This document shows, piece by piece, positions 8,478 through 16,106 of a stretch of 41,876 nucleotides of DNA (positions are counted from its first letter, which is position 1; every line of letters begins with the position of its first letter). Location of the stretch: positions 1 through 41,876 of the IMG/VR virus record IMGVR_UViG_3300036860_000522; one strand, written 5' to 3'. The notes under the pieces are model-generated. The model was given only the letters and a program-made list of their open reading frames with translations, searched no databases and was not told where the DNA came from. The DNA is from a virus. Made by a program: the position numbers and the translations under genes.

Positions 8478-8671
8478 GCGACGACGCCCTCCCGAAGCGG
8501 CCGCCGCTCGTCGGTCCGAACGGATTCCCGGCACGTCGCCCGGAGGACCAGACCTGTCCGCGCTGTGGGGCGCCGCCCGACAAGCGGCGGCTCTCGAGCG
8601 GGTTCGGCAATCCGCACGATGTCTGCGGCGTCTGTGGCTTTGAGTTTGAGGAGCGCACGCGTGATCAGTAA
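8474..8671 (+). CDS. Small zinc-ribbon protein
   Basis: A 65-residue protein from GTG 8474, which overlaps the previous stop. It has two CxxC knuckles, CPRCG and CGVCG, about 25 residues apart, a classic four-Cys zinc ribbon, with the text FGNPHDVCGVCGFEFEE between and after them. The preceding gene is also Cys-rich. Role unknown; chaperone-like or regulatory binding are both possible. Confidence 0.65.
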   Translation: MSDDALPKRPPLVGPNGFPARRPEDQTCPRCGAPPDKRRLSSGFGNPHDVCGVCGFEFEERTRDQ

Positions 8672-8689
8672 CTACCGAAGGACGGCCTG

Positions 8690-9670
8690 ATGGCGGGCAA
8701 ATACGGATCGCCCAGCTTCTCCCTGTTGCTCGTCGACGGCCGGAGCCTCCTGGCGGCCAAGGTCAAAGGTGTGACCCATGCCGTCCAGTCGCTCTTCGAG
8801 AGCGCGACCGGCGTGGGGGACAGCTGGGAGTCGATCGCCCTGACCGGGATGCAGCGCGCCACGCTGACGCAGGACGAGGCCTTCTTCGACGACACCACGG
8901 CGAGCGTCCACGATGCCCTCAAGACGCCCTCGACGGTGCCGAAGGTCGTCGGGTTCGGCTATGGCGGGAACACCATCGGGGCGCCGTTTGTCGGCTTGGA
9001 AGGCACCTACGCGCAGGATTACGCCGTTCTCGCGAAGGTCGGCGGCCTGACGAAAGCGAACGTCACGTATCGGGTCTCCGGCAAACTCGACCGCGGGCGC
9101 ATCATTTCCGAACACGTCAGCAAGGTCGCCACCTGGAACACGAAGACCGATGGGTCGCCGGTCGATCCGCTGACGGACCCGACGAACCTCGTCATTCCGA
9201 TCACGTCGAGCTCGGTGGCGAATCCCACCGTCATCACCACCCCCGTGCCCCACGGCCTGACCACGACAGATCTGATCTCGATTTCCGGGCATCTCGGGTC
9301 GACGCCTGACCTCAACGTGGGCAGCCGGACCGTCACGGTCCTCACCCCCACGACGTTTTCGCTGAGCGATAACGTGACCGTGGGGGGCACCGGCGGATCG
9401 TTCGTCCGCCTCAACTCGCGGCTGGGCGGCGCAGGGTATCAGTTCGTCTCCGCGCTCAGCGGCATCACCGGGTTCGTCGGCAAGATTCGCAGCTCGCCGG
9501 ACGATATGACGTACACGGACCTCGTGACGTTCACCAACGTCACCGCGGCGCCGGCCGCCGAACGCGTGACGGTCGCCGCGGGGGCCGTCATCGATCGCTA
9601 TCTGTGCTATTCGGGCACGTTCACCGGCTCGGGCAGCATCACCGTGTGCATCGGGTTCGCACGCAACTAG
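8690..9670 (+). CDS. Tail-tube-like protein with inserted beta domain
   Basis: A 326-residue protein whose N-terminal 150 residues are a tail-tube-like beta sandwich. It shares with the next gene the pattern 'GD-x-WE-x-I-x-x-TG...FFDDT', here GDSWESIALTGMQ and EAFFDDTTASVHDAL, and 'DYAV-x-AK-x-x-x-LT'. Residues about 180-245 (VANPTVITTPVPHGLTTTDL and TPTTFSLSD) form an FCCH-like inserted domain. The C-terminus is a separate beta-rich segment. It is probably a tail tube protein or its decorated variant, made alongside the shorter paralogue. Confidence 0.75.
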   Translation: MAGKYGSPSFSLLLVDGRSLLAAKVKGVTHAVQSLFESATGVGDSWESIALTGMQRATLTQDEAFFDDTTASVHDALKTPSTVPKVVGFGYGGNTIGAPFVGLEGTYAQDYAVLAKVGGLTKANVTYRVSGKLDRGRIISEHVSKVATWNTKTDGSPVDPLTDPTNLVIPITSSSVANPTVITTPVPHGLTTTDLISISGHLGSTPDLNVGSRTVTVLTPTTFSLSDNVTVGGTGGSFVRLNSRLGGAGYQFVSALSGITGFVGKIRSSPDDMTYTDLVTFTNVTAAPAAERVTVAAGAVIDRYLCYSGTFTGSGSITVCIGFARN

Positions 9671-9680
9671 AAGGGACACC

Positions 9681-10106
9681 ATGGGCGAAGGCAAACACGG
9701 CTCTGCGGAAGTCACCATCACGCTCGATGACGCCGGCGGCACGCCGCGCACGATCACGAATTACATCCTCGACATGGATGCGCTGAAGATCACCGCCGGC
9801 ATGCAGCCATCGACGGCGTACGGCGACGCCTGGGAAGAAATCCTGATGACCGGCGTGAAGAAGGGCGAGCCGATCAAACTCAAGGGATTTTTCGATGACA
9901 CGGCCACGACCGGGCCGCACGTGGTCATGGGCGTGCCGGATTCCTCGCCGCAGGCCTCGACGCGCACCCTCGCCGTCGTCGTCGGCAACAGCAAGACTTT
10001 CACGGCGGAAGGCTACATCACCGATTACGCCGTCATCGCGAAGGGCAGCAAGTTGACCGACTTTGAAGCCACCTATCACCCGACCGGATCGTGCGCCTGG
10101 TCGTAG
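9681..10106 (+). CDS. Major tail tube protein candidate
   Basis: A 141-residue protein with a ribosome site (agaaggg) upstream. It is one beta sandwich: VTITLDDAGGTPRTITNYI, DAWEEILMTGVKKGEPIKL, GFFDDTATTGPHVVMG, and a closing DYAVIAKGSKLTDFEATYHP. It is paralogous to the N-terminal domain of the preceding gene but lacks the inserted and C-terminal domains. Being minimal, and directly before the tail chaperone genes, it is the likelier main tube subunit. Confidence 0.8.
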   Translation: MGEGKHGSAEVTITLDDAGGTPRTITNYILDMDALKITAGMQPSTAYGDAWEEILMTGVKKGEPIKLKGFFDDTATTGPHVVMGVPDSSPQASTRTLAVVVGNSKTFTAEGYITDYAVIAKGSKLTDFEATYHPTGSCAWS

Positions 10107-10111
10107 TGCGA

Positions 10112-10564
10112 ATGAGCTCGCCCTTCGCCAGTCTGACCGTCTCCGATCGGATCCCGCTGCCCTTCGACGCGGGGCAGTGGATCCAGGTCCGCAAGCTGAC
10201 GGGCCGCGAGTGTGAGCGGGCGCAGGAAGCGCACCGCGGCTCCCTCGCCACGAGCAATCCGCGAACATGGGCGGCGACCTTCCGGCGCGCACTCGAGAAA
10301 GGCGCGACCGACCCGGAGGTCCTGCAGGCGATTCGGGATCCGTTGACCGGCTACGACCGTTTCGTGCTGATCCGCTGCGGGCTTGTCGCGTGGAGCTATC
10401 CGCAATCGCTGCAACCGATGCACACGGGTGGCAACGTGGTAGCCATCGAGGATCTCGACGACGAGGCGATCGACTTCATCGCGACGGAAGTCCTCCGCCT
10501 GACCAAACCCGCGTTGTTCCACGCGACGGAGGAGATCGCGGAAGCCGAAAAAAAAAGCGCCTGA
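10112..10564 (+). CDS. Tail assembly chaperone, short (gpG-like) product
   Basis: A 150-residue protein between the tail tube and tape-measure genes, where lambda G and its equivalents sit. It is mostly helical with a charged end (EEIAEAEKKSA). Start: ATG 10112, or GTG 10106 overlapping the tube stop. Near its end it runs through nine A residues (10548-10556) and stops at TGA 10562. A -1 shift there produces the longer fusion listed next. These proteins coat and solubilise the tape measure during tail assembly and are absent from the virion. Confidence 0.85.
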   Translation: MSSPFASLTVSDRIPLPFDAGQWIQVRKLTGRECERAQEAHRGSLATSNPRTWAATFRRALEKGATDPEVLQAIRDPLTGYDRFVLIRCGLVAWSYPQSLQPMHTGGNVVAIEDLDDEAIDFIATEVLRLTKPALFHATEEIAEAEKKSA

Positions 10565-10848
10565 CCGCGTTGCATCGATCGCTCGACGGCGAGCCGGGCG
10601 CGTCGCAACCGTTCGAACACTTCCTCGGCATTCTCTGCGAGGAGTTCCACTGTCTCCCGTCGCAGGCCTGGGCCGAGCTCCAGCGGCTCCCGAGCGGCTG
10701 GCTGCAGCAGGTGATCGAGTATCGGCGCTACGCGGCGGCCTACTTCATGAACCAGGCGGATCCGAAAGGTTGGCACTCCTCACCGATGCGCACCCTCGCG
10801 ATGGAAATTGAACACGCCCTGGCGGCGGACGAGATCGCCCGTGGCTGA
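10112..10848 (+). CDS. Tail assembly chaperone, frameshifted long (gpGT-like) product
   Basis: The same start as the short chaperone, switching to the -1 frame in the A tract and reading to 10848. In zero frame the sequence is GAA-AAA-AAA-AGC. Slipping on A-AAA-AAA (10549-10555) continues as K-K-K-R-L-T-A-L-H and adds about 97 residues, including FEHFLGILCEEFHCL and WAELQRLPSGWLQQVIEYR. The extension has no start or ribosome site of its own. The arrangement matches the conserved lambda G/GT programmed frameshift in which only a fraction of ribosomes shift. Confidence 0.85.
10549..10555 (+). promoter_or_regulatory. -1 ribosomal frameshift slippery heptamer
   Basis: A-AAA-AAA in the phase required for simultaneous P- and A-site slippage, followed by G. 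It lies nine bases before the zero-frame stop and is the only long homopolymer in this module. The A tract spans 10548-10556. Confidence 0.85.
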
Positions 10849-11227
10849 TCGGATGACGATCGACGTCGACACGGCGCCGCTCCTGGCCGCCCTGGCCGCG
10901 ATCCCGGAAGCGGTCCACGCGCACCTGAAAGCCGCCGCGAAGATCACCGCGGAGGCGATCGCGACGGAGGCCCGCGCGCGCGTGCGGCGCCGCACCGGCC
11001 AGACCGGGGAGGCGATCACCGTCGAAGAAACGCACTCGGGCGATGGCTACATCGTCTTTGTCGGCGCCGGCCGGCAGCACATCGGGTCCTATCTCGAATT
11101 CGGCACCAAGTTCATGTCGCCGTCCCCGTTTCTCTTCGCCAGCGCGCGCCTGGAAGAAGGCGCGCACGATCGGCGCGCGCGTGAAGCCGTGCAGACCGCG
11201 ATCGATGAGAAAGGACTCGGCGCCTGA
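10841..11227 (+). CDS. HK97 gp10-like neck / tail completion protein
   Basis: A 128-residue protein with the gp10-like pattern: a helical N-terminal part (PLLAALAAIPEAVHAHLKAA), a basic turn ARARVRRRTGQTGEAI, and the conserved end IGSYLEFGTKFMSPSPFLF. This family joins the tail to the head connector. It is usually encoded before the tail tube gene, so its place after the chaperones is slightly unusual. GTG 10841 (M-A-D-R-M) overlaps the end of the chaperone fusion; ATG 10853 is an alternative. Confidence 0.8.
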   Translation: MADRMTIDVDTAPLLAALAAIPEAVHAHLKAAAKITAEAIATEARARVRRRTGQTGEAITVEETHSGDGYIVFVGAGRQHIGSYLEFGTKFMSPSPFLFASARLEEGAHDRRAREAVQTAIDEKGLGA

Positions 11228-13611
11228 TGGCCGGATCGAACCCGGCTCTCGTCGTACGCGTGGCCGCCTCCATCGAGGAGCTCCGGAAGAACCTCCAGGA
11301 CGGCACGTCCACGATCAACACGACCACCGCCGGCATGCAGAAGCTGGCCGCGTCATTCACCGGCGACAAACTCATTCAAAGCGCTCAGAACGTAACCGCG
11401 GCGATCCAATCGATCGGTGGGGCCAGCAAGCTCACGGATGCTGAAGCCGCGCGCGTCAACGCGACCCTCGAGAAAGCGCTCCAAAAATACGAAGCCCTCG
11501 GCCGCGAAGCGCCGGCCGGCATGCGGCAGCTCGCCGACGAGACCAAACGCGTCGACACGGCCAGCAGCGGCCTGACCGACACGGTGAAGGATCTCGCGCT
11601 CGGCTTTGTCGCCATGTTCACCGTCCGGGCCGCCTTCGACTTCGTGAAGAACACAATCAACGAAGCGAGTGCGCTCAAAGATTTGAGCACCGAAACCCAC
11701 ATCAACGTCGAGGAGCTGCAGCTGCTCGCCGGCGCGATGTCGGAGTTTGGCGTCGATGCGGACACCCTGGGCAAGGGGCTCTACAAGCTGAGTCGCGGGA
11801 TCGCCGGCGGGGACGAATCGGTCGCCACCGGGCTGCACCTGATGGGGATGTCGCTCAAGGACGTCGAAGGCCTCCAAGGCAAAGAACTCTTCCTGAAGAT
11901 CGAATCCGGCCTGGCCACGCTGCAGGGCGGGTTGCGCGATACGGCCGCCGCGGAACTCTTCGGCGGCAAGTTGGGTGCGGCGATGGCCGGCGCCTCGGAA
12001 GGCATCGAAGGCGCGATGGCCACGTGGCAGAAGTTGAACCACGTCGCCAGTACCGAGTCGGTCGACGCGATGGATACGTTCGGGGAATCGATCGCGCGCG
12101 CCAACAAGAACATCTCCTCGATCGCGGCCAACATGATCGGGCCGCTCGCGCAGGGGTTCAACGTGCTCAACGACGCCGTCAATAAGGGCGCGAGCAAGTG
12201 GTCGATCTTCTGGGCCATGACGCTGGATGCCCTTGATGTGAGCGAGTCGTTCTGGGGCAGCACGACCCGTCTGACGAAGGTCCTCAACGATCAGGCCGTG
12301 GCCGAGGAGCATGCGGCGGCGGCGACCCGGAAGGGGACCGAGGCGCACACGCAGCACACCGCGGCGGTGGACACGCGCACGGCCGCAGAAAAATTCATGG
12401 CCGCGCTCGAGGCGGATTCGGCCGTGGCCTTAACGGCCGCCCAATTGACGGATCTCGAGCATCTGAAAGAGATCGGCGCGCTGAACGCGAAGAACGCCGC
12501 GGCGATCGGCGTGAATGCCGACCAATTCAAACGCTACGAAGAAGGCGTCGCCGCCGCCAAGAAGTACGCGGAGGCCTTGGTCGAGTTGAATGCCACCGGC
12601 GTCGGCTGGCGCGGCACGCTGGACACGATCGACGGTGAAGTCGTTGAGGCCATCAAGTACTACCTCGCCGCCGGCGTCGCGCAGGACAAGTTAGCGACCG
12701 CGTACGGTCTGACGGCGGTCCAGGTCGCGGCGATCAACACCAGCTTCACCGACCACGTGAAGTCGCTCGACGCCGTCGCCGCGGCGATGAAGTCGGCCGA
12801 GGCGACCATGATCGAGGGGTGGAACGAGGTCTACAAGGCCGAGGAGGCGGTGCGCGACCGGGAGCTTCGTCTGAGCCTCTCCTGGATGGACCAGAGCGCC
12901 GCCGAGACCGAGTTCCAGGTCATCAAAGCCAAGGAGGCGGCCTCGAACCGGATCGCGCAGAGCAAGCTGACCGGCGAGGCTTACACGGCATTCGAGAAGT
13001 TGGTGCGCGCCGAACTGGACGAGACCGTCGCCCACCTGCGCGGGTTCAAGTCCGAGTGGGACGTGGCGACCGAATCGATGAAGGCGACCAACGTCACGCT
13101 GATCGGGGGCGCGACAGAAGTCGGCACGGCGACCGAGGACGCCGCCAAGAAATGCCGGGACGGCTACTCCATCGCCTTCCATGACGCCGGCGGCGGCTTC
13201 GCCGCCTTCAAGGGCGCGGTGCTCCAAGGCAACGAGGAGATGATCGCGTCCACGTTCGGCCTGGCGTCCGCGTACGCGGCCGTGCTGAATCCGATCGGCA
13301 CGCCGAAAGCCGTCGGAGGTCAGCGCGTCGCGACGTCGGCCGACGTCGCCGCGGTCGGCTCGAGCGGCTTCCGCGCCGCCGGCGGCCCGGTCGCCTCGGG
13401 CGCGGCGTATGTCGTGGGCGAGCGTGGACCGGAGCTCTTCGTCCCCGATCGCGCCGGCAGCATCGTGCCGAATGGCGGCGGGATCATCATCAACGCACCG
13501 ATCACCATCAACGGCAGCGTCCTGTCGGGCAAGCGCGAGCTCGCGGCCGCGGTCGGCGACGCGCTAATGACATCGCTGCGCGCGAGCGGCATGCGGCTCC
13601 CGTCACGCTGA
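11227..13611 (+). CDS. Tail tape measure protein
   Basis: A 794-residue, Ala-rich, largely helical protein directly after the chaperone and neck genes. It has a hydrophobic stretch LALGFVAMFTVRAAFDFV (about residues 125-142), many coiled-coil-like segments, and the C-terminal signature AYVVGERGPELFVPDRAGSI found in many siphovirus tape measures. It sets tail length and helps DNA entry. By the usual relation of about 0.15 nm per residue it would suit a tail of roughly 120 nm, an inference only. Confidence 0.92.
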   Translation: MAGSNPALVVRVAASIEELRKNLQDGTSTINTTTAGMQKLAASFTGDKLIQSAQNVTAAIQSIGGASKLTDAEAARVNATLEKALQKYEALGREAPAGMRQLADETKRVDTASSGLTDTVKDLALGFVAMFTVRAAFDFVKNTINEASALKDLSTETHINVEELQLLAGAMSEFGVDADTLGKGLYKLSRGIAGGDESVATGLHLMGMSLKDVEGLQGKELFLKIESGLATLQGGLRDTAAAELFGGKLGAAMAGASEGIEGAMATWQKLNHVASTESVDAMDTFGESIARANKNISSIAANMIGPLAQGFNVLNDAVNKGASKWSIFWAMTLDALDVSESFWGSTTRLTKVLNDQAVAEEHAAAATRKGTEAHTQHTAAVDTRTAAEKFMAALEADSAVALTAAQLTDLEHLKEIGALNAKNAAAIGVNADQFKRYEEGVAAAKKYAEALVELNATGVGWRGTLDTIDGEVVEAIKYYLAAGVAQDKLATAYGLTAVQVAAINTSFTDHVKSLDAVAAAMKSAEATMIEGWNEVYKAEEAVRDRELRLSLSWMDQSAAETEFQVIKAKEAASNRIAQSKLTGEAYTAFEKLVRAELDETVAHLRGFKSEWDVATESMKATNVTLIGGATEVGTATEDAAKKCRDGYSIAFHDAGGGFAAFKGAVLQGNEEMIASTFGLASAYAAVLNPIGTPKAVGGQRVATSADVAAVGSSGFRAAGGPVASGAAYVVGERGPELFVPDRAGSIVPNGGGIIINAPITINGSVLSGKRELAAAVGDALMTSLRASGMRLPSR

Positions 13612-13632
13612 TGGAGAAGAAGGACTAACCCG

Positions 13633-14028
13633 ATGGCATCCACGACGACTCCGACTTATACCGCGGGCGCCGCCGGCAACATTCACACGTCCGCATCGCT
13701 GGGCGCTGGGGCGACCGCCAATGACAACTACGACGGATCGGCGGTGTTTGAGACGCAGGTCCATGTGCTCAACACGCCAGGCGGCTCGGTGGCGGCCACG
13801 CGTGGCGTGAAGGTCGAAGTGTTCCGACGCTATGGGACGACGCCGACGCTCGGTGAATCCGCGATGCTCACGTACACATTACCGTCGACAACGGCGTCAA
13901 CCGCCGAGTCGCTCGACTTCTTTCTGCCGACCGGGAAGTACAACATCAAGATCACGAACCTCGACGGGACCAACGCGGTCACGGTCGAAATCACCGGGGA
14001 CGTTATCTCGAACGTGGCGACCGCCTAA
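13633..14028 (+). CDS. Hypothetical tail protein
   Basis: A 131-residue beta-rich protein (AVFETQVHVLNTPGGSVAATRGVKV; FFLPTGKYNIKITNLDG). It has a ribosome site (gaagaagga) and ends TAATG with the next gene. The single-sandwich appearance and place after the tape measure suggest a minor tail-tip or distal tail component. No family recognised. Confidence 0.7.
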   Translation: MASTTTPTYTAGAAGNIHTSASLGAGATANDNYDGSAVFETQVHVLNTPGGSVAATRGVKVEVFRRYGTTPTLGESAMLTYTLPSTTASTAESLDFFLPTGKYNIKITNLDGTNAVTVEITGDVISNVATA

Positions 14029-14849
14029 TGGCCTTCTTCGCCCGCGGCACGATGAAGCCGCCACTTGGAGCGCTGGTGAACCCCGAACATCCCTTGGGCC
14101 GAGACTTTCGGTTTGGGGTGTTGCTCAATGAAGGGTTCGGCATCCCGACCACGCAATACGCCAATCTGGGAACATCGGCCGCTACCGTGTTGGTCGTTGG
14201 TACTCCCGGCTGGAACAGCAACGCGCGCGGGATCGCGTATCAGTGTCCTTCCGTCAATGACTATCTGCGCTTCGGTGTCGACGTCATGCCGACGAGCGCG
14301 GTGACCGTCTGCGTCGTGCGTCGAAAGCTCGATACGACCTTGCGTGCATCGGGGTTGTTCGGCCAGCTTGCAGCGACCACCACCGCGAAACGGTGCGGGG
14401 CGTCCGTTCCCAAGGCTGATGGCACCGTGAACTGGTATTTCGGTGGATCCACGGCGCCAAATTTGGTGACCGCGTCTGGGCTGTCGTTTACGACCGATGT
14501 TGAAGATTGGGTGTTCACAGCCGGGCCCCAGGGGTCAAGCATCTGGCAGAACGGGGTCAAGGTCGCCAGCCAGGCGACGGCCATCACCCGGACGGCTGGC
14601 GGCAACAACACGTGTCTGAACCGGGGTATCGAATCAGGTAGTTCGACGGGTGACATCCAAGAGATCAATTTCTTTCAAGTGGTCGGGCAGCAGTGGTCCG
14701 ATGACCTCTGTCGGTGGTGGAGTGCCGAACCCTACGTGCAGCTCTATCCGCACCCGACACGGCGTCGCTATTTCCTCCTCGGCGATCGCGTGCTAATCGC
14801 CGGCCATCCCACGCACTATTACGCGCAACAGCGCGGACAGGCGACGTAG
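14028..14849 (+). CDS. Minor tail protein, LamG / concanavalin A-like
   Basis: A 273-residue protein that looks like a single LamG-type jelly-roll. It has internal strands VTVCVVRRKL and WVFTAGPQGSSIWQNGVKVA, and the ending GDIQEINFFQVVGQQWSDDLCRWW followed by EPYVQLYPHPTRRR. That C-terminal pattern is common in phage minor tail proteins that bind carbohydrates. Such modules often act in host recognition. It is followed by the inserted antisense HNH gene. Confidence 0.75.
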   Translation: MAFFARGTMKPPLGALVNPEHPLGRDFRFGVLLNEGFGIPTTQYANLGTSAATVLVVGTPGWNSNARGIAYQCPSVNDYLRFGVDVMPTSAVTVCVVRRKLDTTLRASGLFGQLAATTTAKRCGASVPKADGTVNWYFGGSTAPNLVTASGLSFTTDVEDWVFTAGPQGSSIWQNGVKVASQATAITRTAGGNNTCLNRGIESGSSTGDIQEINFFQVVGQQWSDDLCRWWSAEPYVQLYPHPTRRRYFLLGDRVLIAGHPTHYYAQQRGQAT

Positions 14850-14852
14850 ATG

Positions 14853-15509
14853 TTAATGGGTTCTTCCGATCTGGCCTCGTTGAATGCGCCCAATGGAGCT
14901 TTTGCTCACATTGAACTTTCGAGCAATCTGCCGCTGTGGCAGCAATCCGGTCAAGGCTCGGATGGCGGCAGCTTCCGCGTCGGTCAGTTTCGCGTTCGAT
15001 CCACGTTCGCCAGTTCGATGCTCAAACATGCACTGACGAGAACAGTATTTCGTCTTGTCATGTTTAGACCAACCCGACTTCTCGAATGGGCGATCACAAC
15101 CCACGCATATCTTCACCGGTGCTGGTTTCCATCGTGGGTTTTTAGAACCAGAGTAGTGCAAGGCTTTGTGTGTCGTGCCTGTCATCAGTTGAAGATTTTC
15201 CAAACGATTGTCACTGCGGTCACCGTTGATGTGATGGACAACTTCGGTGTCATCCAACATTCGACCGAGATGTTCGCTCATCACGAACCGCTGCTCAAGT
15301 ATGTAGCCGTTCTGAAGCGCATTGGGATGGTGCGGCTTCCAGACCAGTCGATACCCGTTCTGCAAATATTCCCCACCGCGCCATCGCGGATGTTCTGGGC
15401 CACGAGTTTTGTGTCCTCTGACATATCCAACATCCTCTCCGCCTCGAAGTCTCTTGAGCGTTCTCCAGCACGGTTTAAATTCGGTGCCACAACCGCAGCG
15501 ACAAAGCAC
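14853..15509 (-). CDS. HNH homing endonuclease (free-standing), antisense insertion
   Basis: A 218-residue protein with an N-terminal Cys cluster (CRCGCGTEFKPCW), an HNH core DDTEVVHHINGDRSDNRLEN, a second zinc-binding part (CVGCDRPF and YCSRQCMFEH), and a C-terminal helix-turn-helix (QRQIARKFNVSKSSIGRI) likely to give target specificity. This matches HNH_3-type homing endonucleases. It is on the opposite strand to the whole tail operon, fills the gap between two tail genes, and is visibly richer in A and T than its neighbours, all marks of a recent mobile insertion. The start is GTG 15509. Confidence 0.88.
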   Translation of the reverse strand: MLCRCGCGTEFKPCWRTLKRLRGGEDVGYVRGHKTRGPEHPRWRGGEYLQNGYRLVWKPHHPNALQNGYILEQRFVMSEHLGRMLDDTEVVHHINGDRSDNRLENLQLMTGTTHKALHYSGSKNPRWKPAPVKICVGCDRPFEKSGWSKHDKTKYCSRQCMFEHRTGERGSNAKLTDAEAAAIRALTGLLPQRQIARKFNVSKSSIGRIQRGQIGRTH

Positions 15510-15539
15510 GGCCCGATCATAATAAAGGCGATGCGATAA

Positions 15540-16106
15540 ATGCCTGGATTCCTACGGCAGTCTACTAACTCTCAAAGTAGATCTTTAGGTCCGTTTATTG
15601 ACTCGACGACGTTCAATAGCGTCATGACGGGCTTAACAATTTTGAACAGCGACATCAAACTGATCGTCAACGGCGGCGCCTCCGCGAACAAGAACAGCGG
15701 CGGCGGGACGCATCGGGCGAACGGCGTGTACGGCGTAACCTTCGATGCGACTGACACGGCCACCGTGGGGGAGCTGGAAGTCTCCGTCGTCGTCGCCGGC
15801 GCGTTGCCCGTCTTCGACAAATGGACCGTCGTCGAGGAAGCCGTCTACGACGCGCTGTACGCGGCCGCCGCCCCGGGCATCCCGACGGCGACTGAGAATG
15901 CCGACGCGCTCCTGAAGCGCGATATGAGCGCCGTCAGCGGCGAAGCGGCGCGTAGTCCGCTGAATGCGCTCAGGTGGCTGCGAAACAAGTGGGTGATTTC
16001 TGCCGGGACGCTGACGGTTTACAAAGAGAACGACACCGATGCGGCGTGGGTGGCAACCACCACGCAAACGGCCGGGAACCCGACCACCGGAATCGATCCC
16101 GCCTGA
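15540..16106 (+). CDS. Hypothetical tail protein
   Basis: A 188-residue protein (MPGFLRQSTNSQSRSLGPFI) with a beta-rich middle (GVYGVTFDATDTATVGELEV) and a segment WTVVEEAVYDALYAAAA typical of tail-tip/fibre adaptor proteins, then a Trp-containing C-terminus. It starts just after the homing gene insertion and overlaps the hub gene as TGATG. Likely a minor tail or distal tail component; no named family recognised. Confidence 0.7.
   Translation: MPGFLRQSTNSQSRSLGPFIDSTTFNSVMTGLTILNSDIKLIVNGGASANKNSGGGTHRANGVYGVTFDATDTATVGELEVSVVVAGALPVFDKWTVVEEAVYDALYAAAAPGIPTATENADALLKRDMSAVSGEAARSPLNALRWLRNKWVISAGTLTVYKENDTDAAWVATTTQTAGNPTTGIDPA

Noticed and set aside
14850-15539. Plus-strand frame of 229 codons opposite the homing endonuclease
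   Set aside because: The minus-strand frame has unmistakable HNH, zinc and HTH motifs, while this one has none.
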